Counted from the first letter of the stretch, positions 18,131 through 27,740 are shown. The stretch: 64,000 nt of DNA from Cyclobacteriaceae bacterium (GCA_026129485.1 JAHCHY010000005.1:124001-188000); one strand, 5' to 3'. Notes: generated by a model not told the origin, from the letters alone. Numbers and translations are program-made.

Positions 18131-18703
18131 ATGCCAGCAACCGAACCGGAGATCATCAAAAAGGCAGCCGCGGGCGACCGATCAGCCTTTCGCCAGCTTG
18201 CCGAAACGCATCAGCGGTTTGTGTATGCGGTAGCGGTTCGGGTGCTGAACAATCCGCAGGATGCGGAGGATGCCACACAGGAAACGTTTATCCGGCTTTG
18301 GAAAAACCTGAACCGATACAAGCCCGGAGTAAAGCTAACTACATGGCTCTATCGCATCGTTACCAATATTTGTCTCGATATGCTAAAGTCGGCACATTAT
18401 AAAAGAAACCGGATGACGATAGATATAGCGAAAACCGTAGATCAGGTACACACAACAGGTGGCAATCACGCTTTGCAGCAGGCCGACTTAATGAAAGCGA
18501 TAGAAAATGCTGTGGCAGAATTACCGCACCTTCAAAAAGTAATTTTTGTGCTGCGCGACCTGCAAGGGCTTTCTCCGCTTGAGGTTTCTCAAATTCTGGA
18601 AACAACCGAAGACAAAATAAAAAGCAACCTGTACCATGCGCGGATTGCCATTGGCAAATACCTGAAACAACGATACCAGACTCAAAACATAACCGAATTA
18701 TGA
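18131..18703 (+). CDS. ECF-type RNA polymerase sigma factor
   Basis: A 190-aa sigma-70 family protein. Region 2 carries NPQDAEDATQETFIRLWKNL and LTTWLYRIVTNICLDMLK, and region 4 carries LPHLQKVIFVLRDLQGLSP followed by EVSQILETTEDKIKSNLYHA. It is the first gene of an operon with its zinc-finger anti-sigma factor (ATGA overlap) and a lipoprotein. The target regulon is unknown; envelope stress is a reasonable inference from the third gene. Confidence 0.93.
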   Translation: MPATEPEIIKKAAAGDRSAFRQLAETHQRFVYAVAVRVLNNPQDAEDATQETFIRLWKNLNRYKPGVKLTTWLYRIVTNICLDMLKSAHYKRNRMTIDIAKTVDQVHTTGGNHALQQADLMKAIENAVAELPHLQKVIFVLRDLQGLSPLEVSQILETTEDKIKSNLYHARIAIGKYLKQRYQTQNITEL

Positions 18704-19158
18704 ATTGCCAGCAATGCGAAGAATTACTCATGCGCTTTGATGCGTTGACTCCATCCGAAAAGGAACAACTTGCCATGCACACCATTACATGCGCTGCCTG
18801 TGCTCAGGCATTGGAGTTTATTCGGCTACAACAAAAGTGGATAAGTAAAATTGAACAACCCGAACCCGCGCATGCCGCAGCGCTTACCCAAAAGATCATG
18901 CAGGCATTGCCTGAACCGAAAACCGGGTTTGAGTTCGGCTTTATAAACTTTGCCCGCGTTGCTTTTGCTACAGGCTCGCTTGCGCTGTTCTTTTGGCTGG
19001 GCAGTGAGTTGCTCATGGAGAAACCTTTTCATAAACCGGCATCTGTTGCCGGGCCTGTATTAAACTCTTCACATTATATTACTAATCCGCAGCAGCGCGA
19101 AGCAAAAACAATAAGTCTTACAGAACGATTAAAAGCCAAAGGATATGAGATGGAATAA
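18700..19158 (+). CDS. Zinc-finger anti-sigma factor
   Basis: A 152-aa protein with an N-terminal anti-sigma zinc domain: Cys3/Cys6 and the HxxxCxxC motif at His27, Cys31 and Cys34. One membrane segment (VAFATGSLALFFWLGSELL, about residues 93-111) and a short extracytoplasmic tail follow. It overlaps the sigma gene by 4 bases and the following lipoprotein gene by 14 bases, and so is expected to hold the sigma factor at the membrane. Confidence 0.88.
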   Translation: MNCQQCEELLMRFDALTPSEKEQLAMHTITCAACAQALEFIRLQQKWISKIEQPEPAHAAALTQKIMQALPEPKTGFEFGFINFARVAFATGSLALFFWLGSELLMEKPFHKPASVAGPVLNSSHYITNPQQREAKTISLTERLKAKGYEME

Positions 19159-20203
19159 CTTTTCGATTTGGGCATGTGGCCTTGCTTTAACAGGGCTTGC
19201 AGCCTGCGAGCATACCGTATCGATGGAAACCTCGGTGCACCCCGATGGGCAATTGGACAAGGTGATTATTCTTGAGGTGGATAAAAAGACGAAGAAGATA
19301 GAGGAGTCATTTGTTCGCTTTGTGGATCGTGTTCACTTAGCCGAATGGCAACCGTTAGACAGCACGGAGATTTCCACACATCTTAAGCCAAAGGAGGGCA
19401 AAAAGTTTGTCGGGTTTAAAAATAGCTTTGCTTCTTCGGAAGAAGCAAACCAACACCTGGCCATGGCAAATGATACGCTGTTCCGGGTTACGAGCTCGTT
19501 CGACAAAAAATTCAGGTGGTTTTTTACATACATTTCTTACTCCGATACCTATCATGCGATTAACAGGCTGAGCCTTCCGGCTGAAGATTTTTTTACCCGG
19601 GAGGATTTTCAATTCATCAATCGCCTTCCGGCAGAGGGTAAAGCCATAGCCCCGGCCGATAGTTTGTACCTGAAAATGCTCAATGAGAAAATAACCGATC
19701 ACTATGGTAATCGTGCATTATTTGATGCGTACTTTAATTTGTTGGTGAACCTGGTACAAACGGAATTGCCCGGAACGGATCACTTAGGTAAACTAAGTAG
19801 CAATCGAGAGAAATTTTTCCAACTGGTTTTAAATGATAAAGATGTGGATGATAATTTTCTCCAAGCCTTTGCAGACTCATTACAGATTCCGCTAAAGTTG
19901 GATTCCTTCCCGGAGTATGTACTTGCAAAAAATCAGTTGGAGCAAACGATTAACTTTATCTCTACCGCCTACGATGGCAAGTACACACACGCCATCCACA
20001 TGCCATGGACAATCGTAAAAACAAATGCCGATTCGGTTGCCGGTAATACGGCTTACTGGGCACCGCCCGCTATCAAGTTCCTGCTTAAAGATTATACGCT
20101 ATCCGCAGAAGCACGGAAAACAAATTACTGGGCTATCGGGGTAACGGTGCTGCTGCTGGCGGGTATGGGCTGGTTGCTGAGGGTGCGTAAAGAGCGAATT
20201 TGA
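19145..20203 (+). CDS. Lipoprotein with a C-terminal membrane segment, sigma-operon member
   Basis: A 352-aa protein. A lipoprotein signal with lipobox LAAC (Cys21) is followed by a mostly helical extracytoplasmic domain and then a hydrophobic segment near the C-terminus (YWAIGVTVLLLAGMGWLL) with a basic tail. I do not recognise the family. It overlaps the anti-sigma gene by 14 bases, so it is likely a co-regulated product of the ECF operon, perhaps a sensor or an effector in the envelope. Confidence 0.75.
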   Translation: MRWNNFSIWACGLALTGLAACEHTVSMETSVHPDGQLDKVIILEVDKKTKKIEESFVRFVDRVHLAEWQPLDSTEISTHLKPKEGKKFVGFKNSFASSEEANQHLAMANDTLFRVTSSFDKKFRWFFTYISYSDTYHAINRLSLPAEDFFTREDFQFINRLPAEGKAIAPADSLYLKMLNEKITDHYGNRALFDAYFNLLVNLVQTELPGTDHLGKLSSNREKFFQLVLNDKDVDDNFLQAFADSLQIPLKLDSFPEYVLAKNQLEQTINFISTAYDGKYTHAIHMPWTIVKTNADSVAGNTAYWAPPAIKFLLKDYTLSAEARKTNYWAIGVTVLLLAGMGWLLRVRKERI

Positions 20204-20229
20204 TTCTTTCGCAAATTGTTATAACTTTT
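20199..20229 (+). promoter_or_regulatory. Possible Bacteroidota-type promoter for the AbrB-like gene
   Basis: TTTG at 20199-20202, a 19-base spacer, and TAACTTTT at 20222-20229, one mismatch from TAnnTTTG. The -7 box ends only 5 bases before the ATG, so the transcript would have almost no leader. Confidence 0.35.
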
Positions 20230-20234
20230 AAAGT

Positions 20235-20480
20235 ATGGCAACCACTATTACCAAGGTAAGACGAATCGGAAATTCGAGAGGTATTTTGTTTCCTAAAACC
20301 ATTTTGGAAGAAAGTGGTATAAAAAATAGTGTGCAGATTGTTGTAAAGAACAAAACAATTGTGAGTAGCGCTGCCGAAGAAAAGAAGAAAAAGAGCTGGT
20401 CTTACTTTAAGCGTAATAGAAAAGTAAAGCCTGATTTTGTTATCAATACGTTTGACGCTACAGACTGGGCGTGGGAGTAA
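20235..20480 (+). CDS. AbrB/MazE-like DNA-binding protein, unpaired
   Basis: An 81-aa protein whose N-terminus (TKVRRIGNSRGILFPKTILE) is the SpoVT-AbrB/MazE swapped-hairpin DNA-binding domain. The C-terminal part is Lys-rich and ends in an acidic tail. MazE-like proteins are usually antitoxins, but no toxin gene is adjacent: the next gene is a convergent redox lipoprotein. It is either an orphan antitoxin or a stand-alone regulator. Confidence 0.8.
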   Translation: MATTITKVRRIGNSRGILFPKTILEESGIKNSVQIVVKNKTIVSSAAEEKKKKSWSYFKRNRKVKPDFVINTFDATDWAWE

Positions 20481-20503
20481 AGACTGATGTTTTTGAGGTG
20501 TAA

Positions 20504-20989
20504 TCAAAAAGCTCCTGCAATCTCCGCCACCGGTGTTTCTCCCTTAAAATTTTTTATCAATCGCTTATCTGCCGAGTAAATATAGATTGATGGTGTGGGT
20601 ATCGACCCAAAGTTCATATATACATCTACCGATTCCGCACGGCCAAAGGCTACATTGGGTTGATTTGCCAGCCCATAGTCAACTGCAAACTTTTGTATTA
20701 CCGATACTTCCTCCGCAGAAATAAACTGAATATTTTTTCCTTTAAACAAATCCAGGTTTTTCCGGATCTCCTGTGCCTCGCGCTGGCAGTGGTCGCAGTC
20801 GGCAAAAAACAAGATCAGCACCAATGGCGTTTCAAGGTTGCGCATGCTGGTGGCTGTTCCGTCAAGCGTGGTAAATTTTAAATGCGGAAGCTCGTTGATT
20901 ACGCGTTCGGGCTGTGCTTCTTTCCTTTCTTGTTTGGTACACGCAGCAAACAGAACGATCGCGAAAGCAAATACAAGAATCTTTTTCAT
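20504..20989 (-). CDS. Thioredoxin-fold lipoprotein (redoxin)
   Basis: A 161-aa lipoprotein (lipobox FAAC, Cys17) with a TlpA/AhpC-TSA-like domain. The redox pair is Cys65/Cys68 in FFADCDHCQRE. A cis-Pro loop (SIPTPSIYIY) lies near the C-terminus, as in thioredoxins. It probably acts in the periplasm as a thiol-disulfide exchanger. The frame opens at 21001, but ATG 20989 gives a proper lipoprotein signal (MKKILVFAFAIVLFAAC). Confidence 0.85.
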   Translation of the reverse strand: MKKILVFAFAIVLFAACTKQERKEAQPERVINELPHLKFTTLDGTATSMRNLETPLVLILFFADCDHCQREAQEIRKNLDLFKGKNIQFISAEEVSVIQKFAVDYGLANQPNVAFGRAESVDVYMNFGSIPTPSIYIYSADKRLIKNFKGETPVAEIAGAF

Positions 20990-21035
20990 AGTCAGGGCCA
21001 TTGAATATGGGTCATAAACTTAACAACCCATAGCC

Positions 21036-21227
21036 TTAAAGCCAAAATCCAAGCACAAAGTATAGTACCAGGAAAATCAACGTAGCGGTACCGTAAAGCT
21101 TAATTACCTTTTTCCGGTTCTGCACATCTTCCCACCACAGCATAATCCACGGCTTTATTAATCCCATTATCAGAAACAGGAATGAAGTTAGTGTTATCAG
21201 CAGAATCAGCAACCGGAAATGATACAT
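21036..21227 (-). CDS. Small two-helix membrane protein
   Basis: A 63-aa protein with two hydrophobic segments (LLILLITLTSFLFLIMGLI and ATLIFLVLYFVLGFWL) separated by a short charged loop (WWEDVQNRKKVIKLYG). This is the pattern of a small conserved inner-membrane protein in Bacteroidota. The frame is open to 21266, but ATG 21227 begins just before the first helix and clears the mfd promoter. Function unknown. Confidence 0.65.
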   Translation of the reverse strand: MYHFRLLILLITLTSFLFLIMGLIKPWIMLWWEDVQNRKKVIKLYGTATLIFLVLYFVLGFWL

Positions 21228-21269
21228 GCGGCAAAGGTTGACAACCTTTCCTTTCCGCGCAAGCAAGGG

Positions 21270-21300
21270 TTGTCAACATTAAACCTGCGACTTATATTTG
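21270..21300 (+). promoter_or_regulatory. Bacteroidota-type promoter of mfd
   Basis: TTG at 21270-21272, a 20-base spacer, and a perfect TATATTTG at 21293-21300 match the known -33/-7 pattern (TTTG, N19-21, TAnnTTTG). Transcription should begin a few bases after 21300, which means the TTG at 21298 cannot be the mfd start and the GTG at 21316 can. Confidence 0.7.
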
Positions 21301-21315
21301 CGCCCTGTTTCCGGA

Positions 21316-24300
21316 GTGAAGGCGCACGATTTTCTTACCATCTTCCGCGCGGATAGTGTGGTGCAAACATTAGCCGAGGGGATTCGTACGCCTGGCCCGG
21401 TAAAAATCCGCGTAAAAGGAATTCACGGCAGCCTCGATGCCGTGCTTTTTGCAGCCCTTCATAAAAGCGTGCGCGCCACGCACCTGCTCATCACCCAAAA
21501 CAAGGAAGAAGCCGCTTATTTGGTTAACGATCTGCAACAACTGTTAGGCGCCAAAGAGATTTTGCTCTTTCCCATGTCGTACAAGCGGCCGTATGAATAC
21601 GATGAGGTGGAGAACGCCAACATATTAATGCGGGCCGAAGTGCTGAACCAGGTCAATCAGCACCCGGACGGGAATATTATTGTTACTTACCCCGAAGCGC
21701 TTGCCGAAAAAGTAATCAATAAAAAATCACTTGCCGGCAACACATTTGTAATTACCAAAGGCGAAAGCCTGAATCTGAATTTCCTGGAAGAGTTCCTGCA
21801 TAGCTACGATTTTGAGAAAACTGATTTTGTGTACGAGGCCGGTCAGTTTGCCGTGCGCGGTGGCATTATCGATGTGTTTTCGTATGCGCACGAGCTGCCG
21901 TACCGCATCGAGCTTTTTGGCGATGAAGTGGACAGCATCCGCTCGTTCGATCCGGGCTCGCAGCTTTCGGTAGATACGCTGGAGAAAATCAGCCTGATGC
22001 CCAACGTGCAAACACGCCTGGTGCAGGAAGAGCGGCAGTCGTTCTTCGATTTTATATCTGCCTCCGCCCGCATCTGGGTAAAAGATGTGGAGCTGTGCCG
22101 CGATGTGGTGGAAACATGCTTTCAGAAAGTTAGCGCATCATTCGATAAGATTCTCCGCGAAAGCGGAAACACCAAAGTGGTGCTGGAACCGCATCATCTT
22201 TTTAATTCAGGTGAGGCTGCTTTAAAAAGTCTTGAGAATTTTTCGTGTATCGAATTTGGCGCGCGTGGATTTTTTAAATCAGCCACTACCATTACGTTGT
22301 CTTCTTCGGCACAACCATCGTTCAATAAAAATTTTGAATTGCTTGCCGCGAACTTGCTGGAGCATCAGCAACAAAGCTATGGCAACTTTATTGCGGCCGA
22401 ACAGCCCCGGCAGGTTGAACGCCTGCATGGTATTTTTGAAGAAATCCATCCCGAGCTGAAATTCCAGTCGCTGGAGTTTTCGTTGCGCGAAGGATTTGTA
22501 GATCATATTACCAAAGTTGTTTGCTATACCGATCACCAGGTTTTTGAACGCTTCTATCGCTACAGGCAGAAAGAGAAATTCTCCAAAACCAAGGCGCTAA
22601 CGTTTCGCGAGCTGCAAACTTTACAGCCGGGCGATTTTGTAACACACATTGATTACGGTATCGGCAAGTTTGCCGGGCTGGAAAAAAAAGTGGTGGATGG
22701 GAAAGAGCAGGAAGCTATCCGGCTTGTCTTTCGCGATGATGATCTGCTTACCGTTAGCATTCACGCGCTGCACAAAATCTCGAAGTATTCGGGTAAAGAC
22801 GGCACAGCGCCATCCATCAGCAAATTAGGCAGTGGTGAGTGGGACAGCAAGAAGGCAAAGGTTAAGAAAAAGGTTAAAGACATTGCCAAAGAGCTGATCG
22901 ATCTCTATGCCAAACGCAAGAGTGCGCCCGGTTTTGCCTTTAGCGAAGACGGATTTCTGCAGGCCGAGCTGGAATCTTCTTTTATTTATGAAGACACACC
23001 CGACCAGGCAAAAGCAACAGAAGATGTAAAGCGCGATATGCAAAAGCCTCACCCGATGGACCGGTTAGTGTGTGGCGATGTGGGTTTTGGAAAAACAGAA
23101 GTAGCCATACGCGCAGCTTTCAAAGCGGCCAGCGAAGGCAAACAGGTAGCGGTGCTGGTGCCTACTACTATCCTAGCTATGCAGCATTACCGCACATTTT
23201 CCGATCGCCTGGCCAACATGCCGGTGAGGATCGATTATGTATCGCGCTTTAAAACCGATAAAGAGATCAAGCAAATTATTAAAGAAGTAAAAGAAGGGAA
23301 CATCAACATTATTATCGGTACACACCGTGTGGTAAGCAAAGATGTAGAGTTCAAAAACCTGGGCTTGCTGATTATTGATGAAGAACAAAAGTTTGGTGTA
23401 AAAGTTAAAGACCGCCTGAAAGAGCTGAAAGTAAACGTGGATGTGCTTACGCTTACGGCCACACCGATTCCGCGCACGCTTCATTTTTCGTTAATGGGCG
23501 CACGCGATCTGAGCATTATCTCCACACCACCTCCCAACCGTCAGCCGGTTACTACCGAGCTTCACACGTATAACGAAGTTATTATTCGCGATGCGGTAAG
23601 CAACGAATTGAAAAGAGGCGGGCAGGTATTTTTTGTGCACAACCGCGTAAGCGATATTGAGCAGGTTGCCAATATTGTATTTAAGCTTGTGCCTGATGCG
23701 CGCATCGGTATTGCACATGGCCAGATGGATGGCGACAAGCTGGAGAAAGTCATGCTCAGGTTTATCGAGGCTGAGTACGATGTGCTGGTATCTACCAATA
23801 TTATTGAATCCGGTTTGGATATTCCCAATGCCAACACCATTATTATAAACCAGGCGCACATGTTCGGGCTTAGCGACCTGCACCAGATGCGCGGCCGCGT
23901 GGGTCGTTCCAACAAAAAAGCGTTTTGTTATTTACTCACTCCGCCCAGCTCCGTGCTTTCGTCCGATTCGCGCAAGCGGCTGGCAGCATTAGAAGAGTTC
24001 TCCGAGCTGGGCGATGGCTTTAAGGTAGCCATGCGCGACCTGGACATTCGCGGTGCGGGCAATTTGCTTGGCGCGGAACAAACCGGTTTTATTACTGATC
24101 TGGGTTTCGACACGTATCATAAAATTCTGGACGATGCCATCCGGGAACTGAAAGAAACGGAGTTTAAGGAATTGTTTGCCGAAGAGCTTTCGGCCAAAGC
24201 TAAACTACTGGTGATGGATTGCACCATCGAAACCGACCTCGAGATTCTGATACCCGATACTTATGTAAACAACATCAGCGAACGCTTGCAGCTTTATGCC

Positions 24301-24687
24301 ACGCTGGATAACATTAAGGATGAAAAAAGTTTAACCGCTTTCCGCGATTCGCTGAAAGACCGGTTTGGCGTTCTGCCCGAACCTGTCGAGCAGCTTATTA
24401 ACACCGTGCGGTTAAGGTGGATTGGAGAAACGTTGGGCTTTGAGAAGCTAAGCCTGAAGAATGAAAAAGCCCGTGCTTACTTTGTGAGCGGTAAGGATGA
24501 TTACTTCAAGTCCGACACATTTGGTAAAGTTCTGGCGTTTGTTCAGGCACATAGCAAACAATGCCGTATGAAGGATAGCGGAGGTAAGCTGATGCTGATT
24601 ATTGACAACATTACTACCGTAAATGCAGCTATGGAGTTGCTGGCCCCGCTGGCTGACTACCGAATGCCGGAACCGGTTGTCGGCTAA
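21316..24687 (+). CDS. mfd: Transcription-repair coupling factor Mfd
   Basis: A 1123-aa TRCF. An N-terminal UvrB-like damage-recognition region is followed by the RNA-polymerase-interacting domain (about residues 430-500, [20 protein letters not shown]). The superfamily 2 translocase has Walker [10 protein letters not shown], a DEEQKFG box and [11 protein letters not shown]. The helicase C domain includes [20 protein letters not shown], and the TRCF C-terminal domain follows. Mfd removes stalled RNA polymerase and recruits UvrA. The frame is open to a TTG at 21298, but that codon sits inside the promoter -7 box; GTG 21316 gives an N-terminus beginning [10 protein letters not shown] and a short leader. 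The gene is divergent from the small membrane protein. Confidence 0.96.
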   Translation: MKAHDFLTIFRADSVVQTLAEGIRTPGPVKIRVKGIHGSLDAVLFAALHKSVRATHLLITQNKEEAAYLVNDLQQLLGAKEILLFPMSYKRPYEYDEVENANILMRAEVLNQVNQHPDGNIIVTYPEALAEKVINKKSLAGNTFVITKGESLNLNFLEEFLHSYDFEKTDFVYEAGQFAVRGGIIDVFSYAHELPYRIELFGDEVDSIRSFDPGSQLSVDTLEKISLMPNVQTRLVQEERQSFFDFISASARIWVKDVELCRDVVETCFQKVSASFDKILRESGNTKVVLEPHHLFNSGEAALKSLENFSCIEFGARGFFKSATTITLSSSAQPSFNKNFELLAANLLEHQQQSYGNFIAAEQPRQVERLHGIFEEIHPELKFQSLEFSLREGFVDHITKVVCYTDHQVFERFYRYRQKEKFSKTKALTFRELQTLQPGDFVTHIDYGIGKFAGLEKKVVDGKEQEAIRLVFRDDDLLTVSIHALHKISKYSGKDGTAPSISKLGSGEWDSKKAKVKKKVKDIAKELIDLYAKRKSAPGFAFSEDGFLQAELESSFIYEDTPDQAKATEDVKRDMQKPHPMDRLVCGDVGFGKTEVAIRAAFKAASEGKQVAVLVPTTILAMQHYRTFSDRLANMPVRIDYVSRFKTDKEIKQIIKEVKEGNINIIIGTHRVVSKDVEFKNLGLLIIDEEQKFGVKVKDRLKELKVNVDVLTLTATPIPRTLHFSLMGARDLSIISTPPPNRQPVTTELHTYNEVIIRDAVSNELKRGGQVFFVHNRVSDIEQVANIVFKLVPDARIGIAHGQMDGDKLEKVMLRFIEAEYDVLVSTNIIESGLDIPNANTIIINQAHMFGLSDLHQMRGRVGRSNKKAFCYLLTPPSSVLSSDSRKRLAALEEFSELGDGFKVAMRDLDIRGAGNLLGAEQTGFITDLGFDTYHKILDDAIRELKETEFKELFAEELSAKAKLLVMDCTIETDLEILIPDTYVNNISERLQLYATLDNIKDEKSLTAFRDSLKDRFGVLPEPVEQLINTVRLRWIGETLGFEKLSLKNEKARAYFVSGKDDYFKSDTFGKVLAFVQAHSKQCRMKDSGGKLMLIIDNITTVNAAMELLAPLADYRMPEPVVG

Positions 24688-24734
24688 CCGGATACTATCC
24701 CGCAATTCAGGGCGTTAAAGCAAACGGTTGCCGG

Positions 24735-24776
24735 GGGTAGTGCTTCTATTAAGGATTTATCAAAAAAACACTACCC
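24735..24776. other. Inverted repeat in the mfd-gldJ gap
   Basis: GGGTAGTG at 24735-24742 and its exact complement at 24769-24776 enclose a 26-base A/T-rich loop. TTTGG follows, so it could be a weak mfd terminator, or it could be a regulator site for gldJ. Nothing else is recognised in this 151-base gap. Confidence 0.35.
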
Positions 24777-24838
24777 TTTGGAAAACATTGATTTATCTAT
24801 TTATATTAGCGGTTACTTTTATGTATAACCTAACTCAA

Positions 24839-26137
24839 ATGAACTATTTTAAGTCACTCCTGTTTTTAGTGGGGCTTTCTCTTACCGTTTCCTCTTGTTT
24901 CCTCCGTCAGGGAAGCAAACCAACGGCCCAAAATCCCGGCCAGATCAGTACTGCCACCGGGTTGCGCTATACCCGCGATAATGCCGAGGGTTTTGCCGTA
25001 ATGCCGTATAACTCCCAGCCAGATGCGCCAAACATGGTTTTGATTGAGGGCGGTCGTACCGTTTTGGGATCACTGGAAGAGGATGTGATGTCTTTCCGCG
25101 ATAACATCGAAAGAACCGTTTCTGTAGCTACTTTTTACATGGATGAAACAGAAATAGCCAATATTCACTGGCTGGAATACCTCTACTATCTATCAGTTGA
25201 CTCCACCAAAATAGATGGTGGTAAGGCCTATTCACTGGCTTTGCCTGATACCACTGTATGGACTTCAAATCTTGCATTTAACGATCCTTATGTAGATCAC
25301 TACCTGCGTTACCCCGGTTTCCGTTACTTCCCGGTTGTAGGGGTTAAGTGGAAGCAGGCGAATGAATATGCCAAGTGGCGTACGGCCAAGGTAAATGCCG
25401 ATTTGGCGGAGAAAGCCGGTATTGCCGCCCCTGAAACCGGTGCCGGTCGTATCCCGCTGGAATCAGGTGTGGTTATCCCCGCATATCGCCTTCCGACTGA
25501 AGCCGAGTGGGAGTATGCAGCGCAGGCGCTTATCGGAACACAATGGTTAGATGAAATGCAAACCCACCAGAGAATTTACCCCTGGGACGGCCATGCATTA
25601 CGTAATCCTTACGGAAAACAAATGGGCGCCTTCCTCGCTAACTTTAAAAGAGGCCGCGGTGATTATGCCGGTATTGCCGGTCGCCTGAACGATGGCGCGC
25701 TTATCACTTCTTACATTTATGAATATCCTCCTAACGATTACGGCTTGTATAACATGGCCGGTAACGTAAGCGAGTGGGTAATGGACGTTTACAGACCGCT
25801 TTCACACCAGGATTTTGATGACCTGAACCCTATCCGCAGGGATGACTTTATTGACAGCCACTCTGAGTACAGGAACCGGTATACCAAAACATCGCAAGAC
25901 TCAACCGTAACATTGCCTGATGGCACCACCAAGAACATTCGCACCTTTAAGTATGAAAAAAATCCACAGGGATTTATTTCATTGATTTCAGATAAAGTGC
26001 GTGTATACAAAGGTGGTTCATGGAAAGATGTGGCTTACTGGATGTCGCCCGGTACACGCAGATTCTTAGATGAAGATTCTGCAACTGCTACGATCGGGTT
26101 CCGTTGCGCCATGATCCGTGCAGGTTCTAACTATTAA
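24839..26137 (+). CDS. gldJ: Gliding motility lipoprotein GldJ
   Basis: A 432-aa lipoprotein (signal MNYFKSLLFLVGLSLTVSSC, Cys20) with a formylglycine-generating-enzyme/sulfatase-modifying-factor-like domain. The domain opens MVLIEGGRTVLGS and carries ETEIANIHWLEYL, RLPTEAEWEYAAQ, YNMAGNVSEWVMDVY, YKGGSWKDVAYW and a final IGFRCAM. GldJ is the outer-membrane lipoprotein that stabilises other Gld proteins needed for gliding and type IX secretion. GldK is a paralogue, but this layout and length fit GldJ better. The long frame starts at 24728; ATG 24839 gives the lipoprotein signal. A terminator follows the stop. Confidence 0.85.
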   Translation: MNYFKSLLFLVGLSLTVSSCFLRQGSKPTAQNPGQISTATGLRYTRDNAEGFAVMPYNSQPDAPNMVLIEGGRTVLGSLEEDVMSFRDNIERTVSVATFYMDETEIANIHWLEYLYYLSVDSTKIDGGKAYSLALPDTTVWTSNLAFNDPYVDHYLRYPGFRYFPVVGVKWKQANEYAKWRTAKVNADLAEKAGIAAPETGAGRIPLESGVVIPAYRLPTEAEWEYAAQALIGTQWLDEMQTHQRIYPWDGHALRNPYGKQMGAFLANFKRGRGDYAGIAGRLNDGALITSYIYEYPPNDYGLYNMAGNVSEWVMDVYRPLSHQDFDDLNPIRRDDFIDSHSEYRNRYTKTSQDSTVTLPDGTTKNIRTFKYEKNPQGFISLISDKVRVYKGGSWKDVAYWMSPGTRRFLDEDSATATIGFRCAMIRAGSNY

Positions 26138-26160
26138 GATTTAATCTTTTAGAAATACAA

Positions 26161-26188
26161 AACCCTCCACGTGTTGGAGGGTTTTTTT
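26161..26188. terminator. Terminator between gldJ and comF
   Basis: The stem AACCCTCCA (26161-26169) pairs with its complement at 26175-26183 around a 5-base loop, with T-run 26182-26188 after it and A-rich sequence before it. It can serve both convergent genes; the comF stop codon overlaps its tail. Confidence 0.8.
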
Positions 26189-26909
26189 ATGCCTCGGCCA
26201 GGCAGGCTACACTTAATTCTTTACAACCAGCATCAAGCAAACAACCTCCGCAGGCTTCTAATGTGGCCCCGGTAGTCATCACATCATCAACCAACAGTAT
26301 GCGCTTGTCTCGAATCCTGTCTTCATTAAGAATATCAAACACGCTTTCTACATTATGCCAGCGCTCGGTTTTCGTTTTGCGCGTTTGTGTTTTTGTGCTT
26401 ACCGTACGGGTGCTTACGGATTCGTCCCACGGAATTTCAAGTGCAGCAGCAAGACCTTTTGCAATGCTGGCGCTTTGATTGTATCCGCGTGCGCGTTTAC
26501 GACTAATGTGTAAAGGCACCGGTATAATTACATCAAACTCATTAGCATAGCCGTTATCAAACATTTCCCGCCCAAACACCCTTCCCAATACCTCGCCCAC
26601 TTCCGGATGATTGTTGTACTTTAACTGGTGCAGCAGCTTTTGTACCAGGCCCTGCTTGCGAAACTTGAGAAAGGCCAGGCCATACCTGAGCTTAAGCCGC
26701 CCTTGCAGGCGTAACATTACCGGGTTTTGGTAATTGTAGAGGTAATTGGTTTTGGGCAGATTGTTAATACAATAGGTGCATAAAATATTCTCTCCTCTAT
26801 ACAATGTGTTGGAGCACCCCAGGCAATAATTCGGGTAAACGAGCGAAACAAAATCCTGCAACAGGTTAATGACCCTGGCTGCATTTGATTTGACCTGATT
26901 TGAGCCCAT
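26187..26909 (-). CDS. ComF-family phosphoribosyltransferase-like protein
   Basis: A 240-aa protein of the ComF/GntX family. N-terminal zinc-finger cysteines (CLGC and CTYC, about residues 30-54) are followed by FDVIIPVPLHISRKRARGYNQ and a PRPP-binding loop in RILLVDDVMTTGAT. In naturally competent bacteria ComF helps DNA uptake; in other species its role is uncertain. It is divergent from the CMD gene, with only 21 bases between starts. Confidence 0.9.
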   Translation of the reverse strand: MGSNQVKSNAARVINLLQDFVSLVYPNYCLGCSNTLYRGENILCTYCINNLPKTNYLYNYQNPVMLRLQGRLKLRYGLAFLKFRKQGLVQKLLHQLKYNNHPEVGEVLGRVFGREMFDNGYANEFDVIIPVPLHISRKRARGYNQSASIAKGLAAALEIPWDESVSTRTVSTKTQTRKTKTERWHNVESVFDILNEDRIRDKRILLVDDVMTTGATLEACGGCLLDAGCKELSVACLAEA

Positions 26910-26930
26910 CTTTGAAAAATTTTAATTTGT

Positions 26931-27272
26931 ATGGGACTGGTAGAGCAATTTAATGAATACCGCAGCAAGATGAACGACAAAATTCTGGCTGCCGATAACC
27001 TGATCATAAAACGCATCTTCAACCTCGATACCAATGCCTACCAGGAAGGGGTGCTGGACGTAAAATCCAAAGAATTGATTGGCCTTACCTGCTCGTTGGT
27101 TTTACGGTGCGATGATTGCGTAAAATATCACCTGGGCAAATGCAAAGACGTGGGCTTTACTACGGCTGAAGTTCATGAAGCGATGGGGATAGCCACACTT
27201 GTAGGCGGAACGATTGTCGTTCCGCATTTACGCAGGGCTTTTGAGTACTGGGAAGAGCTGTGTAAAGCCTGA
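26931..27272 (+). CDS. Carboxymuconolactone decarboxylase/AhpD-like protein
   Basis: A 113-aa all-helical protein with the CMD-family redox motif CDDCVKYH (Cys60, Cys63, His67), as in AhpD-like proteins. A conserved EAMGIATLVGGTIVVPHLRR follows. It probably acts as a small thiol antioxidant; a decarboxylase role is not indicated. It is followed after 5 bases by a small conserved gene, so the two are likely co-transcribed. Confidence 0.88.
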   Translation: MGLVEQFNEYRSKMNDKILAADNLIIKRIFNLDTNAYQEGVLDVKSKELIGLTCSLVLRCDDCVKYHLGKCKDVGFTTAEVHEAMGIATLVGGTIVVPHLRRAFEYWEELCKA

Positions 27273-27277
27273 TTTAT

Positions 27278-27658
27278 ATGTTTCAGCGCGATCTGGATTT
27301 ACAACGCAGGTGGCAGGCGCTGCTCTCCGAACTGGAGAAAACCGTAGCCAAAAAGCCAAAAGACCTGAATGGTGTTCTGTTTCTGATTGGCCTGCAGGAG
27401 CTGGGCCGGGGCCCGGGCAGGTTTACTAAAGAGGAAAAACAGGACCTGATGCACATTGCCATTTGTAAGGTTCTGAGCTTATCCGGCTACTATACGCTCG
27501 AAGGACAGGACGCACAGGGTTGGCCGCATTGGAAACTCATTAAAAAATTACCTCATTTTGATTTGCTGGAGCAGGAGAAGCTCTTAAAGATGCATGTACT
27601 GGAATATTTTGAGCAGGAATACGGATGGCATTTTCCCGAAAGCAAAATGACTCCCTGA
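27278..27658 (+). CDS. Conserved protein of unknown function
   Basis: A 126-aa soluble protein with no signal peptide. Recognisable blocks are LNGVLFLIGLQELGRGPGRF and a C-terminal HVLEYFEQEYGWHFPE. I recall this kind of short protein in Bacteroidota, but I can assign no function. It sits 5 bases behind the AhpD-like gene and 82 bases before the DUF4175 gene. Confidence 0.75.
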   Translation: MFQRDLDLQRRWQALLSELEKTVAKKPKDLNGVLFLIGLQELGRGPGRFTKEEKQDLMHIAICKVLSLSGYYTLEGQDAQGWPHWKLIKKLPHFDLLEQEKLLKMHVLEYFEQEYGWHFPESKMTP

Positions 27659-27740
27659 GCGGTTTGATTTCTACTTTATACAGGGTTATCTTAGGCGTGG
27701 TGAAAACTATCTTTAAGAGTACTTCGTTTTTATTCAGGAT

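Noticed and set aside
26161-26188. CCACGTG-like core near gldJ as a parS site
   Set aside because: It lies in the terminator stem and loop and lacks the flanking GTT/AAC arms of the real sites at 31.9 kb.
26899-26929. TTTG-N19-TTAATTTG as a promoter of the CMD gene
   Set aside because: The -7 box ends one base before the ATG and has a mismatch in the TA pair, so transcription would begin inside the gene.
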